This document shows positions 21,383 through 29,807 of a stretch of 45,504 nt of DNA, piece after piece. The position numbers and the translations under genes are program-made. The notes beneath the pieces were generated by a model. The model saw only the letters and a program-made list of their open reading frames with translations. It was not told the origin of the DNA and ran no database searches. Source of the stretch: a virus; the IMG/VR virus record IMGVR_UViG_3300031578_000092, positions 1 through 45,504 of that record; one strand, written 5' to 3'. Positions within the stretch are counted from its first letter, which is position 1. Every line of letters begins with the position of its first letter.

Positions 21383-22075
21383 TCACGCCGGATAACATCC
21401 CCCGTAATCCGTTTCACCTCGCCATTGCTCGCCTATGGCCCGGGAAGTCCATTTCCTGTATTCCGCCGCGTGCTGATCCGCCAGGGCCAGGTCATCGATC
21501 GTGCCCTCATGAAGCAGCCGGATGGCCGCGCCATAAGGGATGCCCTGGTGAAACAGGGTCGATATCATGCTGTCCGGAAAATCGGCGTCCGCTTCCATGT
21601 ACGTGGGTTCCGCGCAAAAGAGGACCTGGATATTGTTTTCATACGGGTCCGGATCACCGGCCGCGGCCCCGTCCGCAGACGGTGTAATCACGGCCAGTTT
21701 GCCGGGACTAAGATGGCTCGCGTACCAGACATTGGCGCTGTAACCCACCAGATCGATATCAAACAATGTGACCGGAGCGAATGCCGGGGCGTTCCTGCCG
21801 CTAAAGCCCACGCGGATAGGGAAACAGAAAAGACGCAAGGTGCCGTCCTCTTCCACGCGGGTCTTGATGTCGTATTCAAAAATATCCTCCTTGAGCTGGA
21901 CATTGATTTCTTCCTTGATCGCCTGTACCCGCAGATTAAAATCAAGGACCGTGTCATTGACCGCCTCGGCGGCCCGGGTCGATGACCAGCGTTCACCCAG
22001 TGGATCGCCTGCCAACCGGAGCGTATCTTCAACCAATGTCTCAAGATCCTTTCTATAGTCGTTTAAGTTACTCAT
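21383..22075 (-). CDS. Phage adaptor (head-tail) protein
   Basis: 230 residues. The N-terminal helices (LETLVEDTLRLAGD, WSSTRAAEAVNDTVLDFNLR) and the C-terminal DSMISTLFHQGIPYGAAIRLLHEGTIDDLALADQHAAEYRKW are the pattern of the podovirus and siphovirus adaptor family that bridges portal and tail. I start at the ATG at 22075 with GAGAG upstream; the open frame 16 codons further back is only translated heptamer repeat. A second adaptor-like protein is encoded at 26675-27508. Confidence 0.7.
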   Translation of the reverse strand: MSNLNDYRKDLETLVEDTLRLAGDPLGERWSSTRAAEAVNDTVLDFNLRVQAIKEEINVQLKEDIFEYDIKTRVEEDGTLRLFCFPIRVGFSGRNAPAFAPVTLFDIDLVGYSANVWYASHLSPGKLAVITPSADGAAAGDPDPYENNIQVLFCAEPTYMEADADFPDSMISTLFHQGIPYGAAIRLLHEGTIDDLALADQHAAEYRKWTSRAIGEQWRGETDYGGCYPA

Positions 22076-22090
22076 AATACTCTCAAAATA

Positions 22091-22138
22091 AAGCGAAGCG
22101 TTCCTCCAATAGTCAATAGTCAATAGTCAATAGTCAAT
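22091..22138. repeat. CAATAGT tandem repeats with adjacent REP-like half-site
   Basis: Four perfect CAATAGT units plus a partial (22107-22138), preceded by AAGCGAAGCGTTCC (22091-22104), which matches the right arm of the inverted repeat at 28015-28028 with one difference. Confidence 0.75.
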
Positions 22139-22146
22139 TCTCCCCG

Positions 22147-22524
22147 TTATTCTGCTACATAATAAATTTTAACGACTCCCTCGGCCCCATTCACGATATT
22201 ATTTACTATATTTAATTGCACCGGACCCGGAACGGGCATCATCCAGGGATCAGATCCTACCAGCGGGGCCGCGAATTCCGTGTTGGCGGAACTTCGATTA
22301 GCGAGTGCACCGCCCATGATGTCAATACCGTCTAAGGCCAAAAGTGTTATATCGTATAAATTAGTCGGCGCCGGGGTTCCGGGCTTGGTTTTTACGCCGA
22401 CCACAATCCCGTTTACAGCCCAGCTGGACCAGGCTGCAATAAATGATCCGTCTGCCTCTGCTGTCCATTCGAGCCTGATTTCATGCAATATGCCATTTTG
22501 GGAATGGTCTTGATGGCAGGACAT
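22147..22524 (-). CDS. Virion-associated protein of unknown function
   Basis: 125 residues, beta-rich (IRLEWTAEADGSFIAAW, VVGVKTKPGTPAPTNLYDITLL), with a hydrophobic C-terminal strand VVKIYYVAE. It looks like a small jelly-roll or fibre-attached structural protein. AGAGG precedes the ATG. It is placed between the adaptor and the tail-fibre group. No family recognised with certainty. Confidence 0.6.
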   Translation of the reverse strand: MSCHQDHSQNGILHEIRLEWTAEADGSFIAAWSSWAVNGIVVGVKTKPGTPAPTNLYDITLLALDGIDIMGGALANRSSANTEFAAPLVGSDPWMMPVPGPVQLNIVNNIVNGAEGVVKIYYVAE

Positions 22525-22529
22525 TTTTA

Positions 22530-22727
22530 TTACCTCTTTCTCATTTTATTTTTTATCGCCATATAGATAATCCTTAAAAACTGAAACATCCGCCCGGCGG
22601 TGTTGGTCCCGGTCGGTGTAGACAATAGGCTCAACAGTCCATAAGAGACTGCATACGCAGCTCGCTGGGTCATTGTTGGGGTAGGCGCTGGATATGTCCC
22701 TGAACTCGCTATGGCAAAATAATCCAT
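22530..22727 (-). CDS. Small hydrophobic protein of unknown function
   Basis: 65 residues, Ala/Thr/Ser-rich with moderately hydrophobic stretches (AYAVSYGLLSLL, MFQFLRIIYMAI) and a basic KNKMRKR end. It could be membrane-associated or a small virion component. The start has AGG nine bases upstream, just after the stop of the preceding gene. Confidence 0.5.
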   Translation of the reverse strand: MDYFAIASSGTYPAPTPTMTQRAAYAVSYGLLSLLSTPTGTNTAGRMFQFLRIIYMAIKNKMRKR

Positions 22728-22738
22728 TACTGTTTACC

Positions 22739-23164
22739 TCAAGATGAAAAGAACCACTTCAAGCCTCTTACAAGCCAATTGGAGGGCTTTAATTTACCGG
22801 TCAGATACTTACGGTTTTCCATCTCGACATGGCTGATTATGGCCTTATTGCTCCTGGCCTCTAATAACTTACCGAATTTATTCACCCTGCTATTTTCGAT
22901 TTCCAGCATACGGGCCAGAATTGCATGGGTGATGGCCGTGCCAGATTTATCAATCCCGCAACCGCATGGGCATTTGTCCAGTGGGTATTGGTGCCCTTGA
23001 GCGCATGTAAGGAAAATCTCCGTTATAGCGAGATCCGTTATTTCTCTGGAGATGTGCCTCTTTTCAGCCTCAAGCTCGACGTATTTCAGGGAATTCTCCA
23101 ATGGGTTATCCTTTACGTAACCTCCGCCAATCCACAATTTTTTATAATCCATTATTATAGTCAT
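22739..23164 (-). CDS. Small protein with CPCGCG metal-binding motif
   Basis: 141 residues. After a short start come an amphipathic helix rich in Lys/Glu, a CAQGHQYPLDKCPCGCG cluster (about 54-70) likely to bind zinc, and a second helical half with a C-terminal WLVRGLKWFF hydrophobic segment. The ATG overlaps the stop of the repeat-bearing fibre gene (ATGA). Role unknown; possibly fibre assembly. Confidence 0.55.
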   Translation of the reverse strand: MTIIMDYKKLWIGGGYVKDNPLENSLKYVELEAEKRHISREITDLAITEIFLTCAQGHQYPLDKCPCGCGIDKSGTAITHAILARMLEIENSRVNKFGKLLEARSNKAIISHVEMENRKYLTGKLKPSNWLVRGLKWFFSS

Positions 23165-24648
23165 ATCACCATCCTCTTTCTTGTGGTGTATGTCCCGTCT
23201 GTTGAGAAACCGGCCGCGATGGAGCCAAGGGATACATCCGCATCGCTGAATTGTTCTGTATTTCCATTGGCCTCGGTTATTATCATTTTATTGACCAAGG
23301 CAGTGATCAGGTAGTCTAAATCAGATCCTGCGGCCTCAAGTGCTGTTTTAATCTGTGCCGCGCTCGGTATAGCCGCAATATCGGTTGGGAGGTTTCCAGC
23401 ATCAAGTTCGGCCAGGCGGCCTTCGGTACAGATAGAGGCTAAGGCTACAGCAGCGCTTATCCGAGTAAGTAGGGTGTCCACATCTGCCGGCAAGTTAGCC
23501 GCTGCAAGCTCAGCGAGCCGGCCTTCAGTACATACAGACGCCAATGCTGCATCATCTGTCCCTCGCATAGCTGTTGTTGGTATGGCAGCGATATCGGTGG
23601 GAAGGTTGGCCGCGTCAAGTTCGGCCAGGCGAGATTCTGTGCAGACCGAAGCAAGCGCTGCACTGTCTGTCCCTCTCATTGCCGTTGTAGGTATTGCATC
23701 TGCTACGGCTTTCAGTGCAATGATATCAGCCGCTATGTCAGCTCCGTCGGCATTTGTCACGACAGCAGTTTTAATATCATCGACAATTGTGTCCACCGTG
23801 GCAATCGGGGCATTGATATTGTCTCCGATAATCTTTCCAGCGGTTCCGGCGCCATAAGCTCCGGGCAGTGCAGTGATCCACGGATCTCCGGCACCGCCGG
23901 CTGCGTCAAGGATAAGGTCAAGGCGTCCGCCATCATGCCAATCGGTCTGTAGTTCGTTGGTATCAGCCACAATAAGGGCGGTTTCGGCCTTGATTGCAGC
24001 GATTGACGTAGGATAGTCATCAGCCTGAAGCTCGTTCGTGTCGGCCACGATTAGAGCAGTTTCGGCCTTGATTGCTGCAATAGATGTTGGGTAATCATCC
24101 GCTTGCAACTCGTTCGTATCGGCGAGGATGGAATCCACGTCGGCAGGAAGATTTGCTCCGTCAAGCTCAGCGAGGCGCCCCTCTGTACACACGCTGGCCA
24201 AGGCGGCATTATCTGTCCCTCGCATAGCTGTAGTCGGTATAGCCGCGATATCGGTCGGGAGGTTTCCAGCATCAAGTTCGGCCAGGCGACCCTCCGTACA
24301 GATAGCAGCCGTTGCCAACGATGTCAGGCCTGAACCGGTTGAGCCTATTCTTGCAAATGAATCTCCAGTCTGCCGGGCATCTATCGTAAATACCTGAACT
24401 GTAGCAGGAATTGCACCACTCCCAATAAAGGTAAAAGCTATCAAGTTGTAGTTTGTCTCTGCTTGGGCCGGGGCGTAGGTATGATAACCGTTTCCTTCAT
24501 GTGTACATACACCAGAGCCAACAGAACCTAAAGCCTGCGATCCGGCATTTCCGCAGACATATACCGTAACGGATCCCATAAAGGCTGAACCATCTGCTGC
24601 GGTTATCATTTGACATCCGATTGCCTGACTTGCCGTATTTTTAATCAT
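23161..24648 (-). CDS. Repeat-rich tail-fibre/shaft protein
   Basis: 495 residues. The N-terminal 100 residues are beta-rich, with a small-domain look. From about 117 on, two repeat families alternate: CTEGRLAELDAGNLPTDIAAIP (five versions) and a 26-residue unit ADTNELQADDYPTSIAAIKA... in tandem (starts near 176, 202 and 228). Such repeats form elongated shafts in phage fibres. Nucleotide copies are still close, so recombination can change length. The start overlaps the stop of the tail-spike gene (TAATG). Confidence 0.7.
   Translation of the reverse strand: MIKNTASQAIGCQMITAADGSAFMGSVTVYVCGNAGSQALGSVGSGVCTHEGNGYHTYAPAQAETNYNLIAFTFIGSGAIPATVQVFTIDARQTGDSFARIGSTGSGLTSLATAAICTEGRLAELDAGNLPTDIAAIPTTAMRGTDNAALASVCTEGRLAELDGANLPADVDSILADTNELQADDYPTSIAAIKAETALIVADTNELQADDYPTSIAAIKAETALIVADTNELQTDWHDGGRLDLILDAAGGAGDPWITALPGAYGAGTAGKIIGDNINAPIATVDTIVDDIKTAVVTNADGADIAADIIALKAVADAIPTTAMRGTDSAALASVCTESRLAELDAANLPTDIAAIPTTAMRGTDDAALASVCTEGRLAELAAANLPADVDTLLTRISAAVALASICTEGRLAELDAGNLPTDIAAIPSAAQIKTALEAAGSDLDYLITALVNKMIITEANGNTEQFSDADVSLGSIAAGFSTDGTYTTRKRMVI
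23364..24303. repeat. Internal repeats of the fibre gene
   Basis: A segment of about 70 bases at 23364-23433 recurs nearly unchanged at 24234-24303, and a weaker version lies between them. A 78-bp tandem unit occupies about 23967-24123. Both encode the shaft repeats. Confidence 0.75.
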
Positions 24649-26195
24649 TATAAATGTCCCGCTTGTAAAATTACATTAGAATTTCTTGCCCATGCCGGTT
24701 GAAATCCCCCTCCCGCCGCCACAATCTCACTCGCCCCAATATACCAGGTTGAACGTGTCTGTCCTACAATATCATCAGTAAATGTGCCACTTAAATCCTC
24801 ACCATCATCAAGGATTGCAAGGTTTGTTGAATCACCATCTGGGTCTAAGCGGTAATCATCAGTTGCATAGCCCTTGAAAACTGTATTTGTGTGGAGGTCT
24901 TTGCTCTGATAAGCTGCATCAGGGCTTGTATCATCTTCAGAGATGTTACAGGCGGTTGTGCCCATATTTGCAGGATCAGCAAAATCAACCCCATTTGCTT
25001 GGCATAGGTTATTCTTTGCTACAATAGTTAAATCGGTTCTGCCAAGGTCTATGCCAATTCCATTTTTTACAAGTGTGTTATTGTATATATAATGAGTCGG
25101 GCCGTTGTAAGAATATATATATATTCCTTGATATCCAGAAGCCATTCCGTAGACAATGTTATTTTTAATGACTGAACTATTAATATTTGTAACAGTCTGG
25201 AGATTGATCCCTGAACGAGAATTCGATCCATCTCCTTGTATTAACATTCTGTTTACTAAAACATCACCCGTTCCACCAACATCGGTTAAATAGATACCTC
25301 GTGAATTATAACCAGCCAGAGAAAGAGCTAAATTACTGACTTCTAAGTCCGCAATATCTCCGTCGTTAGTTTCATCAAAATCAATGCTTTCACCTGAACC
25401 AATCGCAATCCTTGCCCCTGCGCCAGTTGTGAAGGTATTATAACCATCTCCGTCATGCTCCGCACCCGACTTAGCAGTAAGTTTTAATAGATATGAATTT
25501 GTGACAAGATCAAATGTCACCAGTGCACTTAATGACGTTTCCTCATTATCGTGTTCTGCCGTTAAATGTCCTGTCAACGTAGCCGCAACATCCGCTTCAA
25601 ACGCATTCATTGTGGCATAGGCTGGATCTGTATAACCATAACTGGCTGGATCTGCCACAATTGCACCATTTGTGCCTACGTATGATGTACCCTGGGCAAT
25701 TGTACCGCCTATATTTGTATAATCAGACGGTAATCTTTTCTTGTTTATGTCACCTTCATTCCAGAGATAAGTTGTGATATCTCTATCTGTGTAGATGATT
25801 CGAGTTTTGGTCTTATCGTAAATATCGTCAAAAACGGACTTAGTAATAATATTTTGATCGAGCAGATATTTATAATCAAGATACCAATCTCTTACTCGCT
25901 GTTGTTTTGTGGTTTCATCATAGCCAATATCCCAAGGGTAGCGACCTTTGCCATCGACAACGTATAACCATTTTTTCAGTTCAAGAACGCTTGCAATGGA
26001 TGATCCGTGTTCTTTTGTTCCTCGGAGTTTCCAGTAGTCTTTGCCATCCTCAATAAGTACAAAATGTTTGGATATATTCTCATGATACGTTCCAGTTGGT
26101 CGGATATCCACAAGCTGACAATCAGCCCAATAGTTCATGCGTACTTTCATGTCTAATGATGGTTTTTTGTTGCCTACTTTAAATAACCACTGCAT
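24648..26195 (-). CDS. Tail spike/receptor-binding protein with beta-helix
   Basis: 515 residues. The first 150 are a compact, Lys/Asp/Tyr-rich domain (WKLRGTKEHGSSIASVLEL, DWYLDYKYLLDQNI) likely to attach to the virion. From about 270 the sequence shows right-handed beta-helix ladders: LEVSNLALSLAG, GIYLTDVGGTGDVLVNRMLI, SSVIKNNIVYGM, HYIYNNTLVKNGIGIDL, LTIVAKNNLCQANG. The C-terminus is typical of secreted beta-helix proteins (DDYRLDPDGDS, STWYIGASE). The DNA is AT-richer than the capsid genes. It is probably the receptor-binding spike. Confidence 0.7.
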   Translation of the reverse strand: MQWLFKVGNKKPSLDMKVRMNYWADCQLVDIRPTGTYHENISKHFVLIEDGKDYWKLRGTKEHGSSIASVLELKKWLYVVDGKGRYPWDIGYDETTKQQRVRDWYLDYKYLLDQNIITKSVFDDIYDKTKTRIIYTDRDITTYLWNEGDINKKRLPSDYTNIGGTIAQGTSYVGTNGAIVADPASYGYTDPAYATMNAFEADVAATLTGHLTAEHDNEETSLSALVTFDLVTNSYLLKLTAKSGAEHDGDGYNTFTTGAGARIAIGSGESIDFDETNDGDIADLEVSNLALSLAGYNSRGIYLTDVGGTGDVLVNRMLIQGDGSNSRSGINLQTVTNINSSVIKNNIVYGMASGYQGIYIYSYNGPTHYIYNNTLVKNGIGIDLGRTDLTIVAKNNLCQANGVDFADPANMGTTACNISEDDTSPDAAYQSKDLHTNTVFKGYATDDYRLDPDGDSTNLAILDDGEDLSGTFTDDIVGQTRSTWYIGASEIVAAGGGFQPAWARNSNVILQAGHL

Positions 26196-26264
26196 TTCTT
26201 TAACTCAATCCCCCCACACCAAGCCCTTGTGCGGATAAAGGTTATTTACAAACCCACGGACTGC

Positions 26265-26579
26265 TTAGTCTGCCGAAAAGCCAAAGCCAGAAGGTACGCC
26301 AGGTGCATCGGCATTGAAATCGAAAGGGTCAGAGTATACACTCCACCCCCAGACGTTTCCGGCCTTTGCCCTTAGAGTGTGATTTCCACCTGTCCACGCT
26401 GCCATGTCATGCTTGAAACTACCGTCTGCCAGGCAAGCAGATTCGGCCTGTTCGATACCATCCACTTCCAGAACATACGCGGTTGCTCCCAGGTTAGGAT
26501 CACAAACCAGGAAAGGCGCACTCCAAGCCATTCCACACATAAAGAAAAACGCAACTACTACTAACAATAACTTTTTCAT
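26265..26579 (-). CDS. Small exported protein with fibronectin-like strand pattern
   Basis: 104 residues. MKKLLLVVVAFFFMCGMAWS is a clear Sec signal peptide. The mature part (YVLEVDGIEQAE, NHTLRAKAGNVWGWSVYSDPFDF) has the strand order and aromatic pattern of a fibronectin/Ig-like domain. I use the second ATG because GGAGGT lies six bases before it. An exported single-domain protein between adaptor and spike genes is unusual; it may coat the cell surface or be a spike chaperone. Function unknown. Confidence 0.65.
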   Translation of the reverse strand: MKKLLLVVVAFFFMCGMAWSAPFLVCDPNLGATAYVLEVDGIEQAESACLADGSFKHDMAAWTGGNHTLRAKAGNVWGWSVYSDPFDFNADAPGVPSGFGFSAD

Positions 26580-26624
26580 CTTCATACCTCCGTTTCAAAA
26601 AATTTGTTTTCTTTCCTTAGCTAA

Positions 26625-26643
26625 TATTCAATAGTCAATATTC
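26625..26643. repeat. Degenerate CAATAGT heptamers
   Basis: ATTCAATAGTCAATATTC in the gap before the adaptor gene; two to three degenerate units of the family seen at 22107-22138. Confidence 0.5.
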
Positions 26644-26674
26644 CCCGGAGAATACCGGGACAGGCAATATTCAA

Positions 26675-27508
26675 TTACAGAGGTTTCGCCCCTGCATTAG
26701 GACCCTGATATTCGCTAAGCCTCTGCATGGTCGAGACCACGCCTTCCCATATTCCCGAAAACAGTTTTTGCTTGACCTGGTGCGCCCTTGATTTTGAACC
26801 CCTGAGCAGGCGCTCGGCCGTGCCGTATTTAATGTCCTTATGGATATAGGTTGGCAGATCCGGATCCGGGTACGTCTGTGGGCGTTCCCATTTTTCAGGC
26901 GCCCGCACATAAGTGACATAGGCATTACCGTACAGGCTGATCAACTCCCGGATGATCCTGCCACTGCCGGACCTGGAAAAGGGGATCCCGCTTACAGTTC
27001 TCAAGGCCAGGTTGGCGTCGAATGGGAGTGCGCTGCCGTCCTCATCCACGACGCGGCGTAAAATCCCATGATCGGAATCTCTGGTGAAGGAACTCCCGTC
27101 CTGGCCTGGTGTGGGAATAAAACCGATCTGGTTGGGCGCCAGGGTATGATCCCTGTAGAATCCCGCGGGTTCGCCTTCGCTTGACCGGGCCAATGCCTGG
27201 TAATCCCTTTCCGCAATGGACGCGGGCACAAGGACCGTGCCGGTCCGGTTGTTGATCCCCACGCGCAGGATCCGGATACATTCGGGGGGCAGATCATAGA
27301 CCTGCACGTCCTCCTGAAGGAAGATCACCCGGCTGTCTTTTAATACCCCGGTCCGCCTGACCATCTCAAGGAGCATGTCCTGGGTGCAACGCCGGGCCTC
27401 CTCCCATGTAAAGACCCAGCCGTCGCTTCCGCTTGACTGGTAGTCATTACAGAGCCTCAGGGCATCATCGATGACCTGGAGGAGTGTCCGGGCATAGGGG
27501 CTGGTCAT
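26675..27508 (-). CDS. Head-tail adaptor protein, tail-tube-A-like
   Basis: 277 residues. Helical N-terminus (LLQVIDDALRLCND, WEEARRCTQDMLLEMVRRTGVL), a DLPPECIRILRV turn and a basic C-terminal helix (YGTAERLLRGSKSRAHQVKQ). This is the layout of gp4/tail-tubular-A-type adaptors that sit on the portal. Its ATG overlaps the previous stop (TGATG). It lies closer to the capsid genes than the second adaptor at 21383-22075. Confidence 0.65.
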   Translation of the reverse strand: MTSPYARTLLQVIDDALRLCNDYQSSGSDGWVFTWEEARRCTQDMLLEMVRRTGVLKDSRVIFLQEDVQVYDLPPECIRILRVGINNRTGTVLVPASIAERDYQALARSSEGEPAGFYRDHTLAPNQIGFIPTPGQDGSSFTRDSDHGILRRVVDEDGSALPFDANLALRTVSGIPFSRSGSGRIIRELISLYGNAYVTYVRAPEKWERPQTYPDPDLPTYIHKDIKYGTAERLLRGSKSRAHQVKQKLFSGIWEGVVSTMQRLSEYQGPNAGAKPL

Positions 27509-27921
27509 CAGCAGACCTCATTGACTTCCCGCTCGGTGATCTCCCGTATTAAGGCGATCTTTCGTAACCGGTTGTAGTCTTTTTCAGTGATCCACCCGAA
27601 CAGCTCAAACGGATACCGCGGCGAGTAGTCCACCGTTTTTCGCCGGCGGATCTGCTGGGTGGAGCCGCTTCCGTCGTCTTCTTCCGTGATGGGTTGGAGG
27701 GCATTTCTGAGCGCATGAACAACTTGGGCTTTTACCGGGATATAGGATCCGCGTTTCATCCGTATGGTCTCACCGGTTACCCGGACCACGACCAGGGTGG
27801 AATCCTGTTTTGTACGTTTCCCGCCCATCTTGATGATTGCATATTCGCGTTTGGGTTTTACCTCTTCGGTTGTTTCCTCGGGCTTTATGTCCTCTTTCAA
27901 GGCTGTGTTTGCTTGTGCCAT
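27508..27921 (-). CDS. Virion protein of unknown function, podovirus type
   Basis: 137 residues: an acidic N-terminus, then beta-rich RVTGETIRMKRGSYIPVKAQVVHALRNAL and PRYPFELFGW. The IPV...VHAL and FPF-like segments recur in small capsid-proximal proteins of N4-gp56 phages. GGAGG lies seven bases before the ATG. Probably a connector or capsid-associated protein. Confidence 0.55.
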   Translation of the reverse strand: MAQANTALKEDIKPEETTEEVKPKREYAIIKMGGKRTKQDSTLVVVRVTGETIRMKRGSYIPVKAQVVHALRNALQPITEEDDGSGSTQQIRRRKTVDYSPRYPFELFGWITEKDYNRLRKIALIREITEREVNEVC

Positions 27922-27943
27922 TTGTTAACCTCCGGTTTTGGGA

Positions 27944-28028
27944 TTGACTATTTTCGATTGACTATTGACTATTGGTGGAACGCTACGCTTCTCCCTTAAA
28001 AAATCCCTGGATTAAAGCGTAGCGTTCC
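27944..28028. repeat. TTGACTA heptamers plus 14-bp inverted repeat (REP-like)
   Basis: Heptamers TTGACTA/TTGACTATTG at 27944-27974 are followed by GGAACGCTACGCTT (27977-27990) and its exact complement (28015-28028), a 24-base loop between them. ACTTTAGT-type short repeats follow to about 28060. Neither strand has a T-run right after the hairpin, so it is more like an intergenic REP element than a terminator. Confidence 0.7.
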
Positions 28029-28066
28029 TAACTTTAGTGCACTTTAGTCACTTTAGTTCACTTCTC

Positions 28067-28588
28067 CTATCTCATCGCCATCCAGGAGAGTTGCTCCCCG
28101 TTGACATTTATATCTCCATCCGCGCCGATAACAAACCCCGGCGGGGTCTTGACCTTGGCGCCATGCCTCGGGTTATCGCCCACCAGGCTGTCGCCGATAC
28201 ACTTATATGCGGCATCTGTGGTGGCTGTCCGCTGGTAATGGCCGTCCACATAGACCTCAGCCTTCGCGGTCAGATCGGTTAGGTTATCCACCCACCCGTT
28301 TCCGCCGTCATCATCGTATACGATCTCGTCTCCGCCCGCATAAGCGGCAATACCGTCTGCCGCCATGACCTCGCGGCTCATGGCGGCTTGAGTGATCCCG
28401 ATGGTCTTGATACCTTCGTCCATCTGGGTGATCAAGGCCATCTGGCGGTTCCACTCGATAACGGGTTCCAGGTTACCTGCGTCCTCCATGTTCCATACCT
28501 TCACGAAATTGGGAATAAACCCCAGGCATACGTTGATGATCGCGCCGGTCCCGTCGCATGTGCCGTGTACAATTTCTGCTAAGTTCAT
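28067..28588 (-). CDS. Capsid decoration/head protein candidate
   Basis: 173 residues from the ATG at 28588 (GGAGG eight bases upstream). Beta-rich with GTGAIINVCLGFIPNFVKVWNM (shown here as one strand pair), EWNRQMAL and a C-terminal PGFVIGADGDINVNGEQLSW. It is encoded directly after the major capsid gene, the usual place for a decoration or head-fibre protein. Family not recognised by name. Confidence 0.55.
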   Translation of the reverse strand: MNLAEIVHGTCDGTGAIINVCLGFIPNFVKVWNMEDAGNLEPVIEWNRQMALITQMDEGIKTIGITQAAMSREVMAADGIAAYAGGDEIVYDDDGGNGWVDNLTDLTAKAEVYVDGHYQRTATTDAAYKCIGDSLVGDNPRHGAKVKTPPGFVIGADGDINVNGEQLSWMAMR

Positions 28589-28656
28589 GATATGTTCCTC
28601 CAATATTTTATTTTATCTATAAACCGTTGACTGAAAAACCACAAACGGCCAACAGT

Positions 28657-28683
28657 CAACGGTTAACGGTTAACGGTTAACGG
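28657..28683. repeat. TTAACGG tandem heptamers
   Basis: Three-plus perfect units of TTAACGG immediately after the capsid gene stop (three bases away). Confidence 0.75.
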
Positions 28684-28686
28684 ATC

Positions 28687-29688
28687 TTAGCTCGGGTTAT
28701 CCGTGCAAGCCACCTCGGCACGATCCATGAGCTCATCGTTAAGGATGATGCCCGAATGCCAGAACTTCCAGCCCAGTGTTCCTCTCTGGCCCAGGGGATC
28801 GCCGCCGCGTGGCTGGGGATTGACCACGGCGATGGATCCGGAATTGACCCCTCGAAGCGGGACGGTGGCCCAGGCGTCAGGGGCCAGGATTATCAGCGGG
28901 TACACATCGGCGGATGTACCTGTTGTGGATATCATAGATCCGGCCGCCCCGCCGCCATCGGTCCACGGTCCAAACATGGTCGTCAAAAGAAAACGAATAT
29001 TTTCCGCGGCACCCACTTCACGATCCAAGGCCTTGCTGGGATCCGGGTAGTTCTGTACCTGGGTAAAACCGGCCACGTTCTTCAGATCCGCTTCGCAATT
29101 CGTATGGCCCAAGCCAAAAAACGCCGGTCCTACGGGCGATGTATCGTAATTGGGCTCACCCGAAAGGATCTCCATATAGTATTCCGCATCCGCGGCCCGG
29201 AGCGTCCGGACTATCTTTCTGAAAAATCCCCTTGCCGGAAAGGTATTGACATCTGTCCGGGCCGTTCCGTTGGCGTAACTCACAGAACTCCCACCCTTTA
29301 ATATGTCGATATTGATAGCCTCCCGGGTCTCTCTCATCTGCCTTGCCTGTAACGACCGGAATTCGGCCAGTACTGGGTCTTCGTGTGTATCCTGGATCAC
29401 GTCGGTGATGCCGATCCAGTCTCCGAATTGTTCCAGCGTGCATTCGACATCCACATATGCGGGTTTGCTCGCAGGCGGGGTAACCCCTTCCTGCAGGGGC
29501 GTGGTGGCCACGGCCAGGGCTATATAACGCCTAAAGACCATGGTCCTCCCTTTGCCCTTGGGCATGGGTTTTGTCTGTGCGATGCGCTCGGTCACCAGAC
29601 CGGGTGTTACTCGCGCAAGCAGTTTCCCGTATGCCACGAAATTGGTTCGCGGTGAGATATCACCGTATAATGTGTATTCTGTTGCCAT
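28687..29688 (-). CDS. Major capsid protein, N4-gp56 family
   Basis: 333 residues. The HK97-fold N-arm and E-loop region show TTPLQEGVTPPASKPAYVDV and EQFGDWIGITDVIQDTHEDPVL, both typical of the N4-gp56 capsid family; further on are GAAENIRFLLT and the C-terminal LGWKFWHSGIILNDELM. It forms the icosahedral shell. GGAGG lies seven bases before the ATG. Scaffold gene upstream and decoration-like gene downstream support the assignment. Confidence 0.88.
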   Translation of the reverse strand: MATEYTLYGDISPRTNFVAYGKLLARVTPGLVTERIAQTKPMPKGKGRTMVFRRYIALAVATTPLQEGVTPPASKPAYVDVECTLEQFGDWIGITDVIQDTHEDPVLAEFRSLQARQMRETREAINIDILKGGSSVSYANGTARTDVNTFPARGFFRKIVRTLRAADAEYYMEILSGEPNYDTSPVGPAFFGLGHTNCEADLKNVAGFTQVQNYPDPSKALDREVGAAENIRFLLTTMFGPWTDGGGAAGSMISTTGTSADVYPLIILAPDAWATVPLRGVNSGSIAVVNPQPRGGDPLGQRGTLGWKFWHSGIILNDELMDRAEVACTDNPS

Positions 29689-29725
29689 ATTTAGTCCTCC
29701 ATTATGCCCCTTGAGGGGGCGTTAT

Positions 29726-29804
29726 CCGTTCACTATTGTCCGTTGTCCGTTCATTAACGGTGAACGGTGAACGGTGAACGCCCGGAGGGCACAACGGTGA
29801 ACGG
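29726..29804. repeat. GGTGAAC and related heptamers
   Basis: TTGTCCG-like units at 29736-29752, then three GGTGAAC units (29754-29780), a small CCCGGAGGGC hairpin and one further unit (29793-29804), all between capsid and scaffold genes. Confidence 0.7.
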
Positions 29805-29807
29805 TTT

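Noticed and set aside
24648-26195. Diversity-generating retroelement acting on the tail spike
   Set aside because: No reverse transcriptase gene and no template/variable repeat pair were found in the window.
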